From assembly GCA_937864265.1 (NCBI GenBank), contig CALMIR010000143.1:1-64000 (forward strand): a stretch of 64,000 nucleotides of DNA, given 5' to 3'. The stretch's first letter is position 1. Each line of letters begins with the position of its first letter. Origin of the DNA: an uncultured Saprospirales bacterium. Lineage in GTDB: Bacteria > Bacteroidota > Bacteroidia > Chitinophagales > Saprospiraceae. The position numbers and the translations under genes were made by a program. Shown one piece after another: positions 1-10,357 of this stretch. The notes below the pieces were generated by a model. It saw nothing but the letters and a program-made list of their open reading frames with translations. It was not told where the DNA came from and made no database searches.

Positions 1-625
1 GAAAACGCTCTTCGGGTTTTTCTAGTACCCAAGTGTTGTAGTGGGGATCGGGGCTGTTTTGTAAAAATTCGATGTTGTTGTCTGAGCCACTATTAACATT
101 CATCCACACATCTGAAGGAATATTTTTACATTTTCCAGGAAAAGATTGGTGTTCTCCCTGAGTTCCCAGCCAAGCTGCCTGACTTAATAAGTATAACCCA
201 ACGCGCTTTGGGACAATTTTATACTGAAGTAGGTAATTGCCTTGTTCTTTATCGTAAGTATATTGCCCGCCAATAAATATTGATCCATCACTGAAATTTG
301 TAGCCTCGTAGTTAAAGCTATCTTCAGTGATTACTTCAAAATCACCAAAGGCATCTCTACTGCCTGGGTTAGTATCGATTTTAATCATAGAAGTAGCTGG
401 ATAAAAAAGAAAATCTTGGAGCAGGTATTCTGATTGAGTGGTTTTATCCCAAACCATTTCATCAAACTCAGATATAACGGTTATTGTATCACCAATATGG
501 AATGTATCTCGTACCGGGCTGATGATTACTGGCAGAACAAATTCATAAAGGCTAATTCGACAGGCTTCTTTCACGCAGGATGAAAGTAATAAGCAAATAA
601 TAAATGCTACTATTAATCTGTTCAT
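1..625 (-). CDS. partial secreted lipoprotein, unknown function (3' end outside window)
   Basis: An open frame runs from an ATG at 625 to the window edge, giving 208 codons with no stop. The N-terminus MNRLIVAFIICLLLSSC is a type II signal peptide with a lipobox (LLSSC), so the product should be a lipid-anchored envelope protein. The rest contains beta-type segments such as DTFHIGDTITVISEF, typical of Ig-like folds, and scattered cysteines. I do not recognise a family. It follows the frameshifted peptidase gene on the same strand, 68 bp downstream of that gene's stop, and the gap holds a perfect 12-bp hairpin, so the two may be co-transcribed. The C-terminus lies beyond base 1. Confidence 0.75.
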   Translation of the reverse strand, partial: MNRLIVAFIICLLLSSCVKEACRISLYEFVLPVIISPVRDTFHIGDTITVISEFDEMVWDKTTQSEYLLQDFLFYPATSMIKIDTNPGSRDAFGDFEVITEDSFNYEATNFSDGSIFIGGQYTYDKEQGNYLLQYKIVPKRVGLYLLSQAAWLGTQGEHQSFPGKCKNIPSDVWMNVNSGSDNNIEFLQNSPDPHYNTWVLEKPEERF

Positions 626-643
626 GTGAAGTGATTTTTTTAA

Positions 644-680
644 TGGGATAATCCACCTTATTTCAAACTGGATTATCCCA
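644..680. repeat. perfect 12-bp inverted repeat downstream of the peptidase gene
   Basis: TGGGATAATCCA at 644-655 is exactly repeated in inverse at 669-680 with a 13-nt loop. It begins 14 nt after the stop of the gene at 694-2698. The flanking runs are T before and A after on the + strand, the reverse of an intrinsic terminator, so it may be a 3'-end stabilising hairpin or an intercistronic element instead. Confidence 0.6.
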
Positions 681-693
681 AAAATAATGAAAT

Positions 694-2698
694 TTAATAA
701 CTATTGAAAAGATCATTGATTTCCACAGGGTTTCCCCCCAACGTTTCTATTATTCGGTCTCTGTAAATCTCCACTGTACTTGTTCCTGATGTTAAAACAG
801 AAAATAATTGGCCATTTGTAAAACCAGCTACGTTATCTGTAATATTGGTACAGTGCCAACTAAAATCATTATCTTCATCACAGGCCGTTTCTAACCCAAT
901 TCCCGGATCTATCAAGTCTAAGTGAACGCCAATCGGTATATGATTAGGGGAGTCGTTCCACGTGCCTTCAAGCTCTAATTCCCAAGTCGTTCCTAGTGGA
1001 GTTAAGCTATTACTTAATCCATACCTCCGATGTGTATAACTATCCCCGATATGTTCTGCCCAAGATTCAGACATGGCAATAATTTCTGCTCCGGGGCTAT
1101 TCTCATCTCCCCAGCCATTTGCTTGAACTTCTGCTGCAATTAGGTTTGCCCAATAAAAAGGCCCTGCCTGCGTAAAATGAGAGGAATGAGCCTGTTCGTG
1201 GAAAATAGTTGAATATAACCGGTCAGAGTTCCGGTGATTAGTACCGATCATCACATCCCATAAAAAAGGATAAACCACATCTTCTACATAAATATAATCG
1301 GTCAGATCAGCATTCCCAAATAATACTCCTGCCTCTCCTGCCAAATCTGGCACTTGCAGTAATCCGGCAATTACCGCAGATATAACATTGTTTTTAGTCT
1401 GATAGTTCTTCATCAAGGCAGAACCTATACTCGAAGTCATACTTGTAAAAATGTCTAGAGGAGCAGAAACCGGATTAATTCCATCCTCTAGTGCCAACTC
1501 CTCAAACTCTTCTAACCCATTTATCACAGTTGCTGCGCCCCAATAACGATGTGCAATAGAACCTTCATTATCCCACAGACCGTATTGGGTGTAAATATTA
1601 TTATAAACTCCACCAAATTGCCCCACATAGTCTTTCACCGGAATAAGCAAACGCCACAATTCGATGCTACTACCCAGTCCACTTCTAATTTTGGCCCGGT
1701 GGTTCTTGAACTCCACCCACATGTATCCTTTGCCTTTTTCCCGGTGACCAGGGATGCTCCAACAGCCGGTCTCGTTGGTGTAGGTTGTTTTGATTTTGAA
1801 CCAGCCATCCCACCAGATGACTTTGACATTTTGTACTCCTTCCATACCCAATTCAGTATCTTCTACTTGTACACATCCTCCGGGCCGCCTAACATCACAA
1901 TTGATGGCACAGCCGCATACATTGGTGCCACATGGTGCGCCTTCCTCATCGTCTTCGTCATCTTCCCATTCCAAACAAGCAGGCCAATCGTCTCCTGCCG
2001 TCCAGGGGTTACATACTTCACTTAGATTGGGGTGATAGCAAAATGTCGGCGTATCATGGTCAAATTCACAACCTTCTCCCTGCTGCCATACGCAGCAAAT
2101 AAAATTCTCACAAGAGGGATCACAAAATAGTGGCGCGCGTGGATTCATGTCAGGATGACCTTCATGCTCTAACCCTTGCATAAGGAAAGAAGTAAAGGTT
2201 AAGTCAGAATTATAAGGTGCCAGTACCAGTTCATCAAGTATGGTATAAGGCACTTGAGGAAATTCAAAACCAACCGGAATCATGGTATAAAGGCATGGAA
2301 TAAAGTTTGGATCGGGATTTTCCGGCAGGTAATAATCGCCCATCTGTTCCACCGTTTGCCCAAGTGGGAACTCAAAAAGCACCAAGTCAAGATTAACCAA
2401 GGCAGCCAGTTGGGTAAAATCGGCAGGACAAAAGCGCACATAATAGTCGGTCACCGGCAACTCCGTATCATCGCTGTACAAGCGATTCCAGGCAGCCGTC
2501 ATATTCGCGCGGCTGTAAGGATTGGGGCGTGTTTCGCCCAAAATGATTTGGCTGTGGCCGATATTTTCATCATCTAGGAACACGAGGGGATCATTGTCGC
2601 TTTTCAACAATGCATCATTATAGGGGGGCAGGCAGGTCTTTCTCACAGGCAAAGACCGATAACAAAACAGCCAAAATGACAAAAGGTGTGTTTTTCAT
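694..2698 (-). CDS. putative zinc metallopeptidase lipoprotein, frameshifted near its N-terminus
   Basis: The long frame ends at 694 and reads upstream without a credible start. The true start is probably the ATG at 2698, where another frame encodes MKNTPFVILAVLLSVFAC, a lipoprotein signal with lipobox SVFAC. The two frames meet at a run of six G (2623-2628); removing one base fuses ..ACEKDLPAP to YNDALLKSDNDP. The mature protein has a cysteine-rich middle with an acidic stretch (EWEDDEDDEE) and an HEQAH motif near residue 495, followed about 50 residues later by ESWAEH. This fits a HExxH zincin with a downstream glutamate ligand, but the family is not identified. The frameshift may be a sequencing error, phase variation or real decay. 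The giant surface-protein gene lies upstream on the same strand. Confidence 0.6.
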
Positions 2699-2810
2699 GG
2701 TATTAAGCGGTTTAAAAAATGATGAAATAATAAGATCGCCTGTAAATAGCTCATTTTTTGCCAAACAGTCAAGTGTTAAAATGCAGTATTTGTGACGTGC
2801 TTTTACAGCT

Positions 2811-2843
2811 AGTGTAGGCGTAACTTCGAGTTCCGCCGACACT
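2811..2843. repeat. long interrupted hairpin after the giant surface-protein gene
   Basis: AGTGT, GGCG and AACT pair with AGTT, CGCC and ACACT around a TCG loop: 13 pairs with two single mismatches. It starts 18 nt past the stop of the gene at 2861-9775. No T-run follows on either strand, so it is a 3'-end hairpin of unproven function. Confidence 0.55.
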
Positions 2844-2860
2844 TAGTCAACTTAATCAAC

Positions 2861-5800
2861 TCACCGCATCAATATCACATCGCCTTTAAACTGCTCCACC
2901 CGGCCATCTATCATCAACACTTCCAGCAGATAGGTATAAACCCCCGTACCCAGGTCTTTCCCCCTAAAAACGCCATTCCAGCCAAAAGCGTCGCTAGAAT
3001 CCGGGAAGTCTTTGCGGTCGAACAACAAATTGCCCCAGCGATCTGCAATGAGCAAACGCTTAATATGTGCTATGCCGGGACCGCCATAAACAACAAAAAA
3101 ATCATTCTGGCCATCCCCATTTGGACTAAATACATTTGGGATGTACAAAACAAGGCGTTTATCGACGATAACAAGCAGCGGCACCGTCGCTTTGCACTGT
3201 TCCGCATCCTCAATTTGCAATTGATAAGTCGTCGTTTGCAAAGGGGAAAAAACAGGATCGGCACAATCAAGACAGGAAATACTGGTATCCTGGGGCATCC
3301 AGCTTAAAGTATAATCTCCATTTGCGTTATATACCTGAACAAAAACTTGCGTGCTCTCCCCCAATCTTATTTCCACCGACTCTGGTAAATTAGTGAGGAT
3401 GGTTTGGGGCGCGGGTACATCCGCCATCCCCTCAAACAGGCAGCCATTGGCATCCATGATGGCGTATTGATACGTGCCTATCGGCAGATCGCTGAATAGG
3501 CTGTCGCTAAAAAAGGCGACACCACCATTGAAAGAATAAAGATAGGGTGCTACGCCTGTGCCAAGTTCGGGAACTAGGGCTAAAGCGCCGAGTTGCCGTA
3601 CACAATCTGCCGTATCGGCAACGGCTGATCCCAGCAGGGCTGTCGGTTGGTCTATGAAGATGGATTGGAGGGCTTGGCATCCATTCGCATCTGTTACGCT
3701 GACGCTATGTTGCCCAAAGGGCAGTTGTATGGCCTGTGCGTTGCTTTCTCCATTATCCCAATAATATTGGAAGCCAGGCGTCCCGCCCTGCGCAGCAACT
3801 AGGGCTTGCCCATCTGCAAATCCATAGCAAGTAGCAGGTAGATTTTCCAAAACGGCCATCCAAAGCGAATCGGGTTGGGTCACGTCAAAACCTTGCGGAG
3901 AAAAAAGGCAGCCGTGTGCATCTGTAACCGTTACAAAGTAAGTGCCTACGGCTAATTGATCGGCTAATTCACTGGTTTGTCCATCCGACCAGGCATATTG
4001 ATAAGGCGATGTGCCGCCACTAATGCTGACCGCCAAAGTACCATCCGAGTCACCGTAGCAGGAAACAGGCTGTGCCGCCACCTGCGTTAGGGCCAAAGGC
4101 GGTGGTGCGCTAATAAATACACTGTCTAAATAAAAACAATTGTTGGCATCCGTGATGCTTACATAATGCCAATTGGAAGACAGCATATCGTTGTAAGGGC
4201 CTTCCAATCCATTATCCCACAATAACGCATAAGGCGCTGTACCCCCTGCAAGCTGGACACTGGCCTGCCCGTCACTCGAATAAGAACAAGTGGCTGGAAC
4301 AGAGTTGTGCTGGGCTGCAATCGGCGGAGCTTGACCAACGAACACATCGCCTTCGATCATACAATCATTTTGATCCGTAATGGTAAACAAGTAGTTGCCC
4401 GCTGATAGATCCTGGACATTTCCAGTGGTGTTTCCCGGTTCGTGCGTCCAGTAAAAGGTATAGGCAGGTGTCCCCCCTTCAGATAGAATATTAACGCTAC
4501 CATCGCTGCCGCCCCAGCAAGAAGCCGGAAGACTGGTTACAGAAAAATCTAGTGCGGGAGGCTGGTTCAAGGTATCCGAAACCACTTGACGGCATTGGTC
4601 GGCATCGGTGATGGTGATGCTGTAATGTCCGGTTGCCAGCCCGTCGAATAAGTTAATACTCTGCTCGCCTAAGCCCATATCAAAAACATAGGGCGGAGTA
4701 CCTACCGAAACCAGGACACTAAGCGCGCCGTCTGAAGCGCCGTAGCAGGAAATATCCCAGCCGTTGTAGTCGCTTTCTATTTGAGTAGAAGCTTGAATTT
4801 CAGGCAACACCTGCACCGCAACCGTATCCCGAGAACTACATTGCCCATTCCGTTCGGTCAGTAACTCGTATTCATAGACCACTACTTCATCGCTGGTATT
4901 GGTGTAAGCAATCCCCGTAATGGCTGCATGGGGATTTAATATCAATTCGGCGGGTGCATTGCCTATGGGCAGCCAATTATAGGTGATATTTTCAGTTCGG
5001 ATATCTATGCCCAGCGAGCCTGTGGTGCCGCTACAAAGGCGGGGCGGTTCGCCTGCATTGAACAAACGCGGAGCAGGAACAACGATACTGACTGTATCAC
5101 AAGTGCAGGTATGAAAAGGGGCATATCCCAATAGGAGCAATTGACAAACCTGATCGGTAGTTGCCAAAAAGGATAAGGTATCGAGGTAGCTTTCTCCAGG
5201 TATTAAATCGGGTAAAAGGGTGATTTCTGTATGTAACCAAGCGTCTATTCCATCATCCGCCAGCCCGTTGCTGTTGATATCATGATAGATAGCATAGGCG
5301 AAGGTATCTTGTCGCAGGCTGGCAGTGCCTGTGTTTTGGAAACTAAAAACCAGATTGACCAGTTCTCCATTTGTCCCGGAAGGTACACTTGTACTATTGA
5401 TGGCTTCCAACTCGAAATCATCGCTCAGCACCGGGGCGAACAAGGTATCCAAGCGTAAAAAGGAAAAAATATTGCAACTGTCGCCAGGGGCATTATTGCA
5501 AGCAACCCGGGTTTGCAAAAGCGCGCTATATTCTAAACCCACTGTATCGCAAGGCGGATCGGCCAAGTAGCTGTCTGCTATGTCAAAGTGAAAAACAACG
5601 GAATCGCCGGGCAACAATCCCTCTTGTAATTGGAATATCAGTACCCGTTCATTTCCAAACTCGATATTATCGGCCAATGTGCCGGGTGGATGTACTGAGC
5701 CGCCTACGGAAGCCGGGACATAGTTGTAAGTAAAAGGCAGAATCAGACCGGCGTATTCATACTCGGAAATATTGTTTGGCCCCAGGTTGATGAAGGTCAT

Positions 5801-8800
5801 TTGGGCGCGGTTCATCCCACAGTTTTCCAGTCCTTCTTCATCCAAGTGCATATCAATGTAATAATTATTGCCGCCAAAAGGAACACCCTCAATATTCAGG
5901 CGGCTACTCAGCATTTTTCTTTTCCAAATTTGGCCACAACTGTTGCTTGCACTCAAATCAAAAGTGATACGCCGACCAGAAAAAATATTACAATCGGTGG
6001 TAACTTCAAAAAGGATTCGGCAAGTATTTTCTGGTGTCTGGCTGATGCCTTTGAAAAACGGGAAAGCATTATGGCCTGTTATCGCCCAACTATATTGCCC
6101 GCCCCCAAGCGGAATGGGATCGTTCAAATAAACGATGTTGCCACTACCAGCGGGGATTTCAACTCGTCCGCTGCCCGCCAAAAAAATTACGCCCAGCGGC
6201 AATTTCATATCAATGAGCAAATCATAGGCATTGGCTACTTGGGTGTTAGCTAGGTCAAAGGCATAGGTGTGAGGCTCGCAAAGTCTCAGCGGATTAGTCG
6301 GCGAGGTCAATTCTGCGGAAAGCGATAAAGGCGTTGGTTGATAAATCAGCAGCAAGGAGTCGTAGCTGCACTGATAAAACCCCAATGGATGATCATAGCC
6401 CACATCGGGCGTCGAATTGGGATACCCCAAACAAGACCAGCCATGAAGGAGCAAAATGCTGTCGCGCTCGCATGAAGTATAAGTTGCGACCAATTCAAAC
6501 TGGCGGGAAGAAAAGGCGGGTAACTGCCCCACTTTGAACCAAAATTTATTACCCTGATCGTAGTAAAAAGGCGCATAGCTTATGGGGGCTCCGGGGTTGG
6601 TGATGTCGAGTAGTTCTACGCCCATTACCCCGTTGCCAGCCTCTACCGCAAACCAGTTGTTTTCGGTGGCTTTATTGGTACTCGCATAATCGGTGGTATT
6701 GTCCAGGCGAAACTGCCACTTGATGGTCTCCCCCGTTGGACTATATACTTGAGGGCCAGCTAGAAGCAAAGCACTTTCCTGTCGCTCATAAGCGCGATTG
6801 TTGCTTTCATCCGTAGAAGTAAAATCGTATTGGATGAAACCTGGCGCATGTGTGAATGCGCGAATATCTGCCTCCAGCGCAACGCGGTAATTCTCGCCAC
6901 TAAACATATTACAAGTGGGCTTTGCTTGAAACTGAATACCGTGCATGGCATTACTCCCCCCGATAGCTAGGTCGCCCTTTGGCCAGTAACCTTGATTGTT
7001 GTAGGTAAAAATGGTACGGGTGCCATCCGTGCTAACAAGGGGATCCGTTAAAGGAAAATTCACCCCAGGCGCTACCGTAGAAATGCCGCCATTGGCATTA
7101 AATGAGCCAGCAGCAATCAGCGTGCTGGTGCCTGGCAAAATAGCCCAACTGCCCTCCAGGTATATCCTGATTTGGCTGACGTCGGCTACCGTCCTAACCT
7201 CGTCTGGAAACTGGTCGCCATCGTACAAATGACCTTTGTTGGTCACCGAATTGCTGTTAAACAGGATGGATTCACAGCCGTAATGTGTTTGTATGCTGTA
7301 AGAAACATAGGCACTGGCTTCTACTTTTTCTAAAGTAAAGGCATCGAAATAACGGCTACAAAGCGAATCCTGCCCTTCTATTTTGGAATAAAACGAGCCA
7401 TACAATTCCGGCACATCCGCCGCCTGAATCGGCGCATTTTCAGAAACCAGTGTAATTAAGCGCAAAACCAGGCTATCGCCATCCTGTCGGGAAATGGTTT
7501 CCAAACAAGCGCCTGGCTCAAATAGCGGTTCTAAGTTGATATCAATGTAATGGGTTTCTAAGCTAGGGCGAAAAAAAGTATCTATACTGATGACCGGACA
7601 ACTGATCGTCCCTCCGCCCGAGGGATAATAATCTAACTGCGCGCTCAAAGGCAAAAAATGCGGAGAATCAGGATCGATGAAAAGCACCTCAATTGGTTGG
7701 TACTCCACCCGTGCATACAGGCTATCAAAGGGCCCACTCCCCAGATAAACCCCGCTAATGGTCATCAAAACAGAGTCGTAGGTAAGGGCAGCTTTGGTAT
7801 TGATATTGGCATGAATGGCGGGGTCAGCTCGCACCAATTGGAAAACATCCCGCCAACCCATAGTCTGTCGGTTCGCCTTAAAACTTCGGGTGACGATACC
7901 ATTATTGCAGTTTTCACATAAAGCTTGAAAGTCAAGCTTTACCATTCGACAATCCGTTTGTTTGTAGGTGGGGCAGTTGGCTGGATCGCAGTAGTAAATA
8001 AAACTCAATTCAACAATCGAATCGCCCTGCGGGCGGCTACAGTCCAATTGCAAGGGCAGTACCCAGGGGTCATCCAGGTTACCATGTTCTGTACCCGCTA
8101 GCCAGACGGTATCTCCACTCACGGCTACTATGCCATAATGAGTCCCCGGGCCGCTGCTGAACCCCGGTCCAACGACCAATCCTTCGGGTAGAACAAGTTG
8201 CAATAAAAAAGAATCCGTTGCCTCGCAAGGAGAGCGCCATTCGCCGAGGGGTCTGATGGTAAGCGTTGTTGTGTCGCCGTCAACTAAATTGGTATTGCTG
8301 AGCGATAGATTGAATTCGACATTTCTATGAAGGAAAAGCTCTAAAATATTCAAACCTGCATCACTAGCATTGTACCAAAAAGCTTCGGTGTTGCCGCAAA
8401 GGCGAGAATACTGGTAGCCAATCCTAAAGCTCGTTTGCGTTCCTCCAGAAGTAGGCATGCCACTCAAATAAGCACAATCGGGTGTGGCATCGGGATCATA
8501 AGTCACGATAATATTAATATCAAAGGAGGCGCCAACAGGCAAGTCGTCGTAAAAGCCATCACCATCCACATCCTCTAATCCACCCGGTCCATCAATGTCC
8601 CAATTGATGTTATTAAACAGGATGTTATAGCCCAGCATCGGGTTGGGCATACTGATCTGATAGGCAGAAAAAGGGAAACTTTGCCCGGCTATTTCCACGG
8701 AAAAAGACCAGTTGGGAAAAAGCGCAATGTTTTCAGGCAAGAGACCAGCAAACAAATTGCGATTGAGGCCAAATGCCAAGGAGAGGTCCAAAGCAGCACC

Positions 8801-9775
8801 AGCATCCAAATCCAATTCTGTACCCTGGTTTGATACCTTGTAAGTAAGCACTAAAGGCTCACAAAATCCGCCACCCACCTGCTCGGCATTGGTAACTTGA
8901 GCCAAAGAAGTATAACCTGTTTCATTGGTAATCACCACACTGGGCGTCCCTTGCGCAAAGGTAGTCAAAGCAGGCATTTGAATGGATTGACAAACCTGCC
9001 CGCCGCACTGCCAAAAAATTTCAACAGAAGAAGGGTGTTCGTTGCAATCGTCCAATTGAATCAATTCCTCTATCATCAGCGTATCGCCAAAATCAAACTG
9101 CCCGTCAGCACCGGGCCAGTCGCTGCCAGTAATCAACAGCGTATCACCGGTAAGCCCGCTACCCACCAATTGGCCGATATTGATGCTCAATAACTGTAAC
9201 CCCAATCCATATTGACTCACAAAATAAAGGCTATCGAGCGAAGCGCCCGAATTGGATTGGATGAGCCGGAAACTGCGTGTGCCTGCCTGGCCGGGAGCTA
9301 AAGTCAGGATTTGATTTTCCACGGAAACGATACCGACTTGGGGATAATAATAATTGGGCAAAGGCAGTTCTTCTGCGCTGTATTGTTGAATGCCATGCTG
9401 TAACAAATAAAAGATTCCCTGGGAATTGTTAAACTGGCAATCTATACGCACTTTGAAATGCACAAACAAAACGTTGTTGACCCCCACAAAAGGAATGGAA
9501 AAAGAAGGGTGGCCTAAATCATTGATATTTTGCTCCAAAGCACCTTCGCTAGATCCTGCTTCGTAGTACATGCCAGTAGGCAAATCTATCGACAGCGTTG
9601 CACCGACGATAGGATTGGAAGAGCCATTTGATATCAGTAAAGTGTAAGTACCGGCAGTATCACATACGATGAGGGATTCGGGACCGCCCGACGGGAAAAG
9701 TGAAATTTGGCCAAAAGTTGGTAATTGGCAACAAAAACAAAGCAACAACAGCCACTGCCTGCATAACAAGTTCAT
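2861..9775 (-). CDS. giant SprB-repeat surface protein with T9SS type B (gliding-motility-associated) C-terminal domain
   Basis: The product has 2304 residues. It starts with a Sec signal peptide (MNLLCRQWLLLLCFCCQLPTFGQ region). About 1650 residues of beta-rich, DUF11-like or Ig-like modules follow, with motifs such as GATLSIDLPTGMYYEAGS. Then come six SprB-type repeats (about residues 1675-2120) carrying CYGxSDG...GGTxPYxYxW cores. The last ~95 residues, beginning near LYIPNVFSPNGDGQND, are a CHU_C/type B sorting domain, with the usual WGN, WNG and GVYTY landmarks. Known relatives such as Flavobacterium SprB are exported by T9SS and act as gliding or adhesion filaments, so surface attachment is the expected role. 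No T9SS machinery gene is in this window. The start is the ATG preceding the signal peptide. Confidence 0.9.
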   Translation of the reverse strand: MNLLCRQWLLLLCFCCQLPTFGQISLFPSGGPESLIVCDTAGTYTLLISNGSSNPIVGATLSIDLPTGMYYEAGSSEGALEQNINDLGHPSFSIPFVGVNNVLFVHFKVRIDCQFNNSQGIFYLLQHGIQQYSAEELPLPNYYYPQVGIVSVENQILTLAPGQAGTRSFRLIQSNSGASLDSLYFVSQYGLGLQLLSINIGQLVGSGLTGDTLLITGSDWPGADGQFDFGDTLMIEELIQLDDCNEHPSSVEIFWQCGGQVCQSIQMPALTTFAQGTPSVVITNETGYTSLAQVTNAEQVGGGFCEPLVLTYKVSNQGTELDLDAGAALDLSLAFGLNRNLFAGLLPENIALFPNWSFSVEIAGQSFPFSAYQISMPNPMLGYNILFNNINWDIDGPGGLEDVDGDGFYDDLPVGASFDINIIVTYDPDATPDCAYLSGMPTSGGTQTSFRIGYQYSRLCGNTEAFWYNASDAGLNILELFLHRNVEFNLSLSNTNLVDGDTTTLTIRPLGEWRSPCEATDSFLLQLVLPEGLVVGPGFSSGPGTHYGIVAVSGDTVWLAGTEHGNLDDPWVLPLQLDCSRPQGDSIVELSFIYYCDPANCPTYKQTDCRMVKLDFQALCENCNNGIVTRSFKANRQTMGWRDVFQLVRADPAIHANINTKAALTYDSVLMTISGVYLGSGPFDSLYARVEYQPIEVLFIDPDSPHFLPLSAQLDYYPSGGGTISCPVISIDTFFRPSLETHYIDINLEPLFEPGACLETISRQDGDSLVLRLITLVSENAPIQAADVPELYGSFYSKIEGQDSLCSRYFDAFTLEKVEASAYVSYSIQTHYGCESILFNSNSVTNKGHLYDGDQFPDEVRTVADVSQIRIYLEGSWAILPGTSTLIAAGSFNANGGISTVAPGVNFPLTDPLVSTDGTRTIFTYNNQGYWPKGDLAIGGSNAMHGIQFQAKPTCNMFSGENYRVALEADIRAFTHAPGFIQYDFTSTDESNNRAYERQESALLLAGPQVYSPTGETIKWQFRLDNTTDYASTNKATENNWFAVEAGNGVMGVELLDITNPGAPISYAPFYYDQGNKFWFKVGQLPAFSSRQFELVATYTSCERDSILLLHGWSCLGYPNSTPDVGYDHPLGFYQCSYDSLLLIYQPTPLSLSAELTSPTNPLRLCEPHTYAFDLANTQVANAYDLLIDMKLPLGVIFLAGSGRVEIPAGSGNIVYLNDPIPLGGGQYSWAITGHNAFPFFKGISQTPENTCRILFEVTTDCNIFSGRRITFDLSASNSCGQIWKRKMLSSRLNIEGVPFGGNNYYIDMHLDEEGLENCGMNRAQMTFINLGPNNISEYEYAGLILPFTYNYVPASVGGSVHPPGTLADNIEFGNERVLIFQLQEGLLPGDSVVFHFDIADSYLADPPCDTVGLEYSALLQTRVACNNAPGDSCNIFSFLRLDTLFAPVLSDDFELEAINSTSVPSGTNGELVNLVFSFQNTGTASLRQDTFAYAIYHDINSNGLADDGIDAWLHTEITLLPDLIPGESYLDTLSFLATTDQVCQLLLLGYAPFHTCTCDTVSIVVPAPRLFNAGEPPRLCSGTTGSLGIDIRTENITYNWLPIGNAPAELILNPHAAITGIAYTNTSDEVVVYEYELLTERNGQCSSRDTVAVQVLPEIQASTQIESDYNGWDISCYGASDGALSVLVSVGTPPYVFDMGLGEQSINLFDGLATGHYSITITDADQCRQVVSDTLNQPPALDFSVTSLPASCWGGSDGSVNILSEGGTPAYTFYWTHEPGNTTGNVQDLSAGNYLFTITDQNDCMIEGDVFVGQAPPIAAQHNSVPATCSYSSDGQASVQLAGGTAPYALLWDNGLEGPYNDMLSSNWHYVSITDANNCFYLDSVFISAPPPLALTQVAAQPVSCYGDSDGTLAVSISGGTSPYQYAWSDGQTSELADQLAVGTYFVTVTDAHGCLFSPQGFDVTQPDSLWMAVLENLPATCYGFADGQALVAAQGGTPGFQYYWDNGESNAQAIQLPFGQHSVSVTDANGCQALQSIFIDQPTALLGSAVADTADCVRQLGALALVPELGTGVAPYLYSFNGGVAFFSDSLFSDLPIGTYQYAIMDANGCLFEGMADVPAPQTILTNLPESVEIRLGESTQVFVQVYNANGDYTLSWMPQDTSISCLDCADPVFSPLQTTTYQLQIEDAEQCKATVPLLVIVDKRLVLYIPNVFSPNGDGQNDFFVVYGGPGIAHIKRLLIADRWGNLLFDRKDFPDSSDAFGWNGVFRGKDLGTGVYTYLLEVLMIDGRVEQFKGDVILMR
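3420..4755 (-). repeat. six tandem SprB-type repeats within the giant surface protein
   Basis: Successive units of about 75 codons begin at CYGASDG, CWGGSDG, CSYSSDG, CYGDSDG, CYGFADG and a degenerate CVRQLGA. Each has a GGTxPYxxxW-type core and ends in a DAxGC-like turn. The units differ enough at the protein level that slippage is unlikely. Boundaries are approximate. Confidence 0.8.
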
Positions 9776-9895
9776 AGTGTCAGGGATTACATGGCCTGCA
9801 ATTTAAGCATTTGTTTGAAGTGTCGGGGCAAATCGCTTTCACAATACACCGCTTTGGCTAATAAAAGCCCAAAAGAAATACACACTGAATACAGA

Positions 9896-10357
9896 TCAAA
9901 TAGGCAGCCCCGGCGAATATTTGATTTCTGTCATCACAAAAGCACTCTGTACCCGGCCTATATTTTCAAGCGCTGCCAGTTTTTTGGCCACGAAATGCTG
10001 GTAAGTGTCCATGTCTTTGACCACTACCTTGAGCAAATAATCGAAAAGACCGGCAATGTGGTAACACTCCACCACCTCGGGTAAAAGCTGGATGTCCCGC
10101 TCAAACTGCACCAGAAAATCGGTGGAATGTTCTTTAAGCGACACATTGCAAAAGGCCATCAGGCTCAAGTGTATTTTTTTGCGATCTACCAGCGCCACAT
10201 ATTGCTGAATAACGCCTTCGCGCTCCATCCGTTTGATGCGTTCATAAACGGGGGTTGTGGTCAGGTGTAGTTGCGCCGCGATTTCCTTATGGGTAAATTT
10301 TGCATCTTCTTGAAGCAATTGTAAAATCCTTTTGTCCATAGCATCCAATTCAGTCAT
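9896..10357 (-). CDS. Lrp/AsnC family transcriptional regulator
   Basis: The 153-residue protein has the family's usual length and layout. An N-terminal winged helix-turn-helix (residues ~3-60, MDKRILQLLQEDAKFTHKEI then TTTPVYERIKRM) precedes an AsnC-type ligand-binding and oligomerisation domain (~70-145), with VVECYHIAGLFDYLLKVVVKD in its usual place. It is transcribed away from the PLP-enzyme gene at 10523 across a 165-bp AT-rich gap. Lrp-family regulators commonly control the divergent neighbour in response to an amino acid, so it probably regulates that gene and itself. The inducing amino acid cannot be read from sequence. Confidence 0.93.
   Translation of the reverse strand: MTELDAMDKRILQLLQEDAKFTHKEIAAQLHLTTTPVYERIKRMEREGVIQQYVALVDRKKIHLSLMAFCNVSLKEHSTDFLVQFERDIQLLPEVVECYHIAGLFDYLLKVVVKDMDTYQHFVAKKLAALENIGRVQSAFVMTEIKYSPGLPI

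Noticed and set aside
1549-2025. 158-codon + strand frame opposite the zinc-peptidase gene
   Set aside because: It lies wholly antisense to a coherent coding region, has compositionally odd protein (poly-proline/serine runs) and no start context.
9791-10084. 97-codon + strand frame overlapping the Lrp-type gene
   Set aside because: It overlaps the 3' half of the regulator on the opposite strand and shows no recognisable product.
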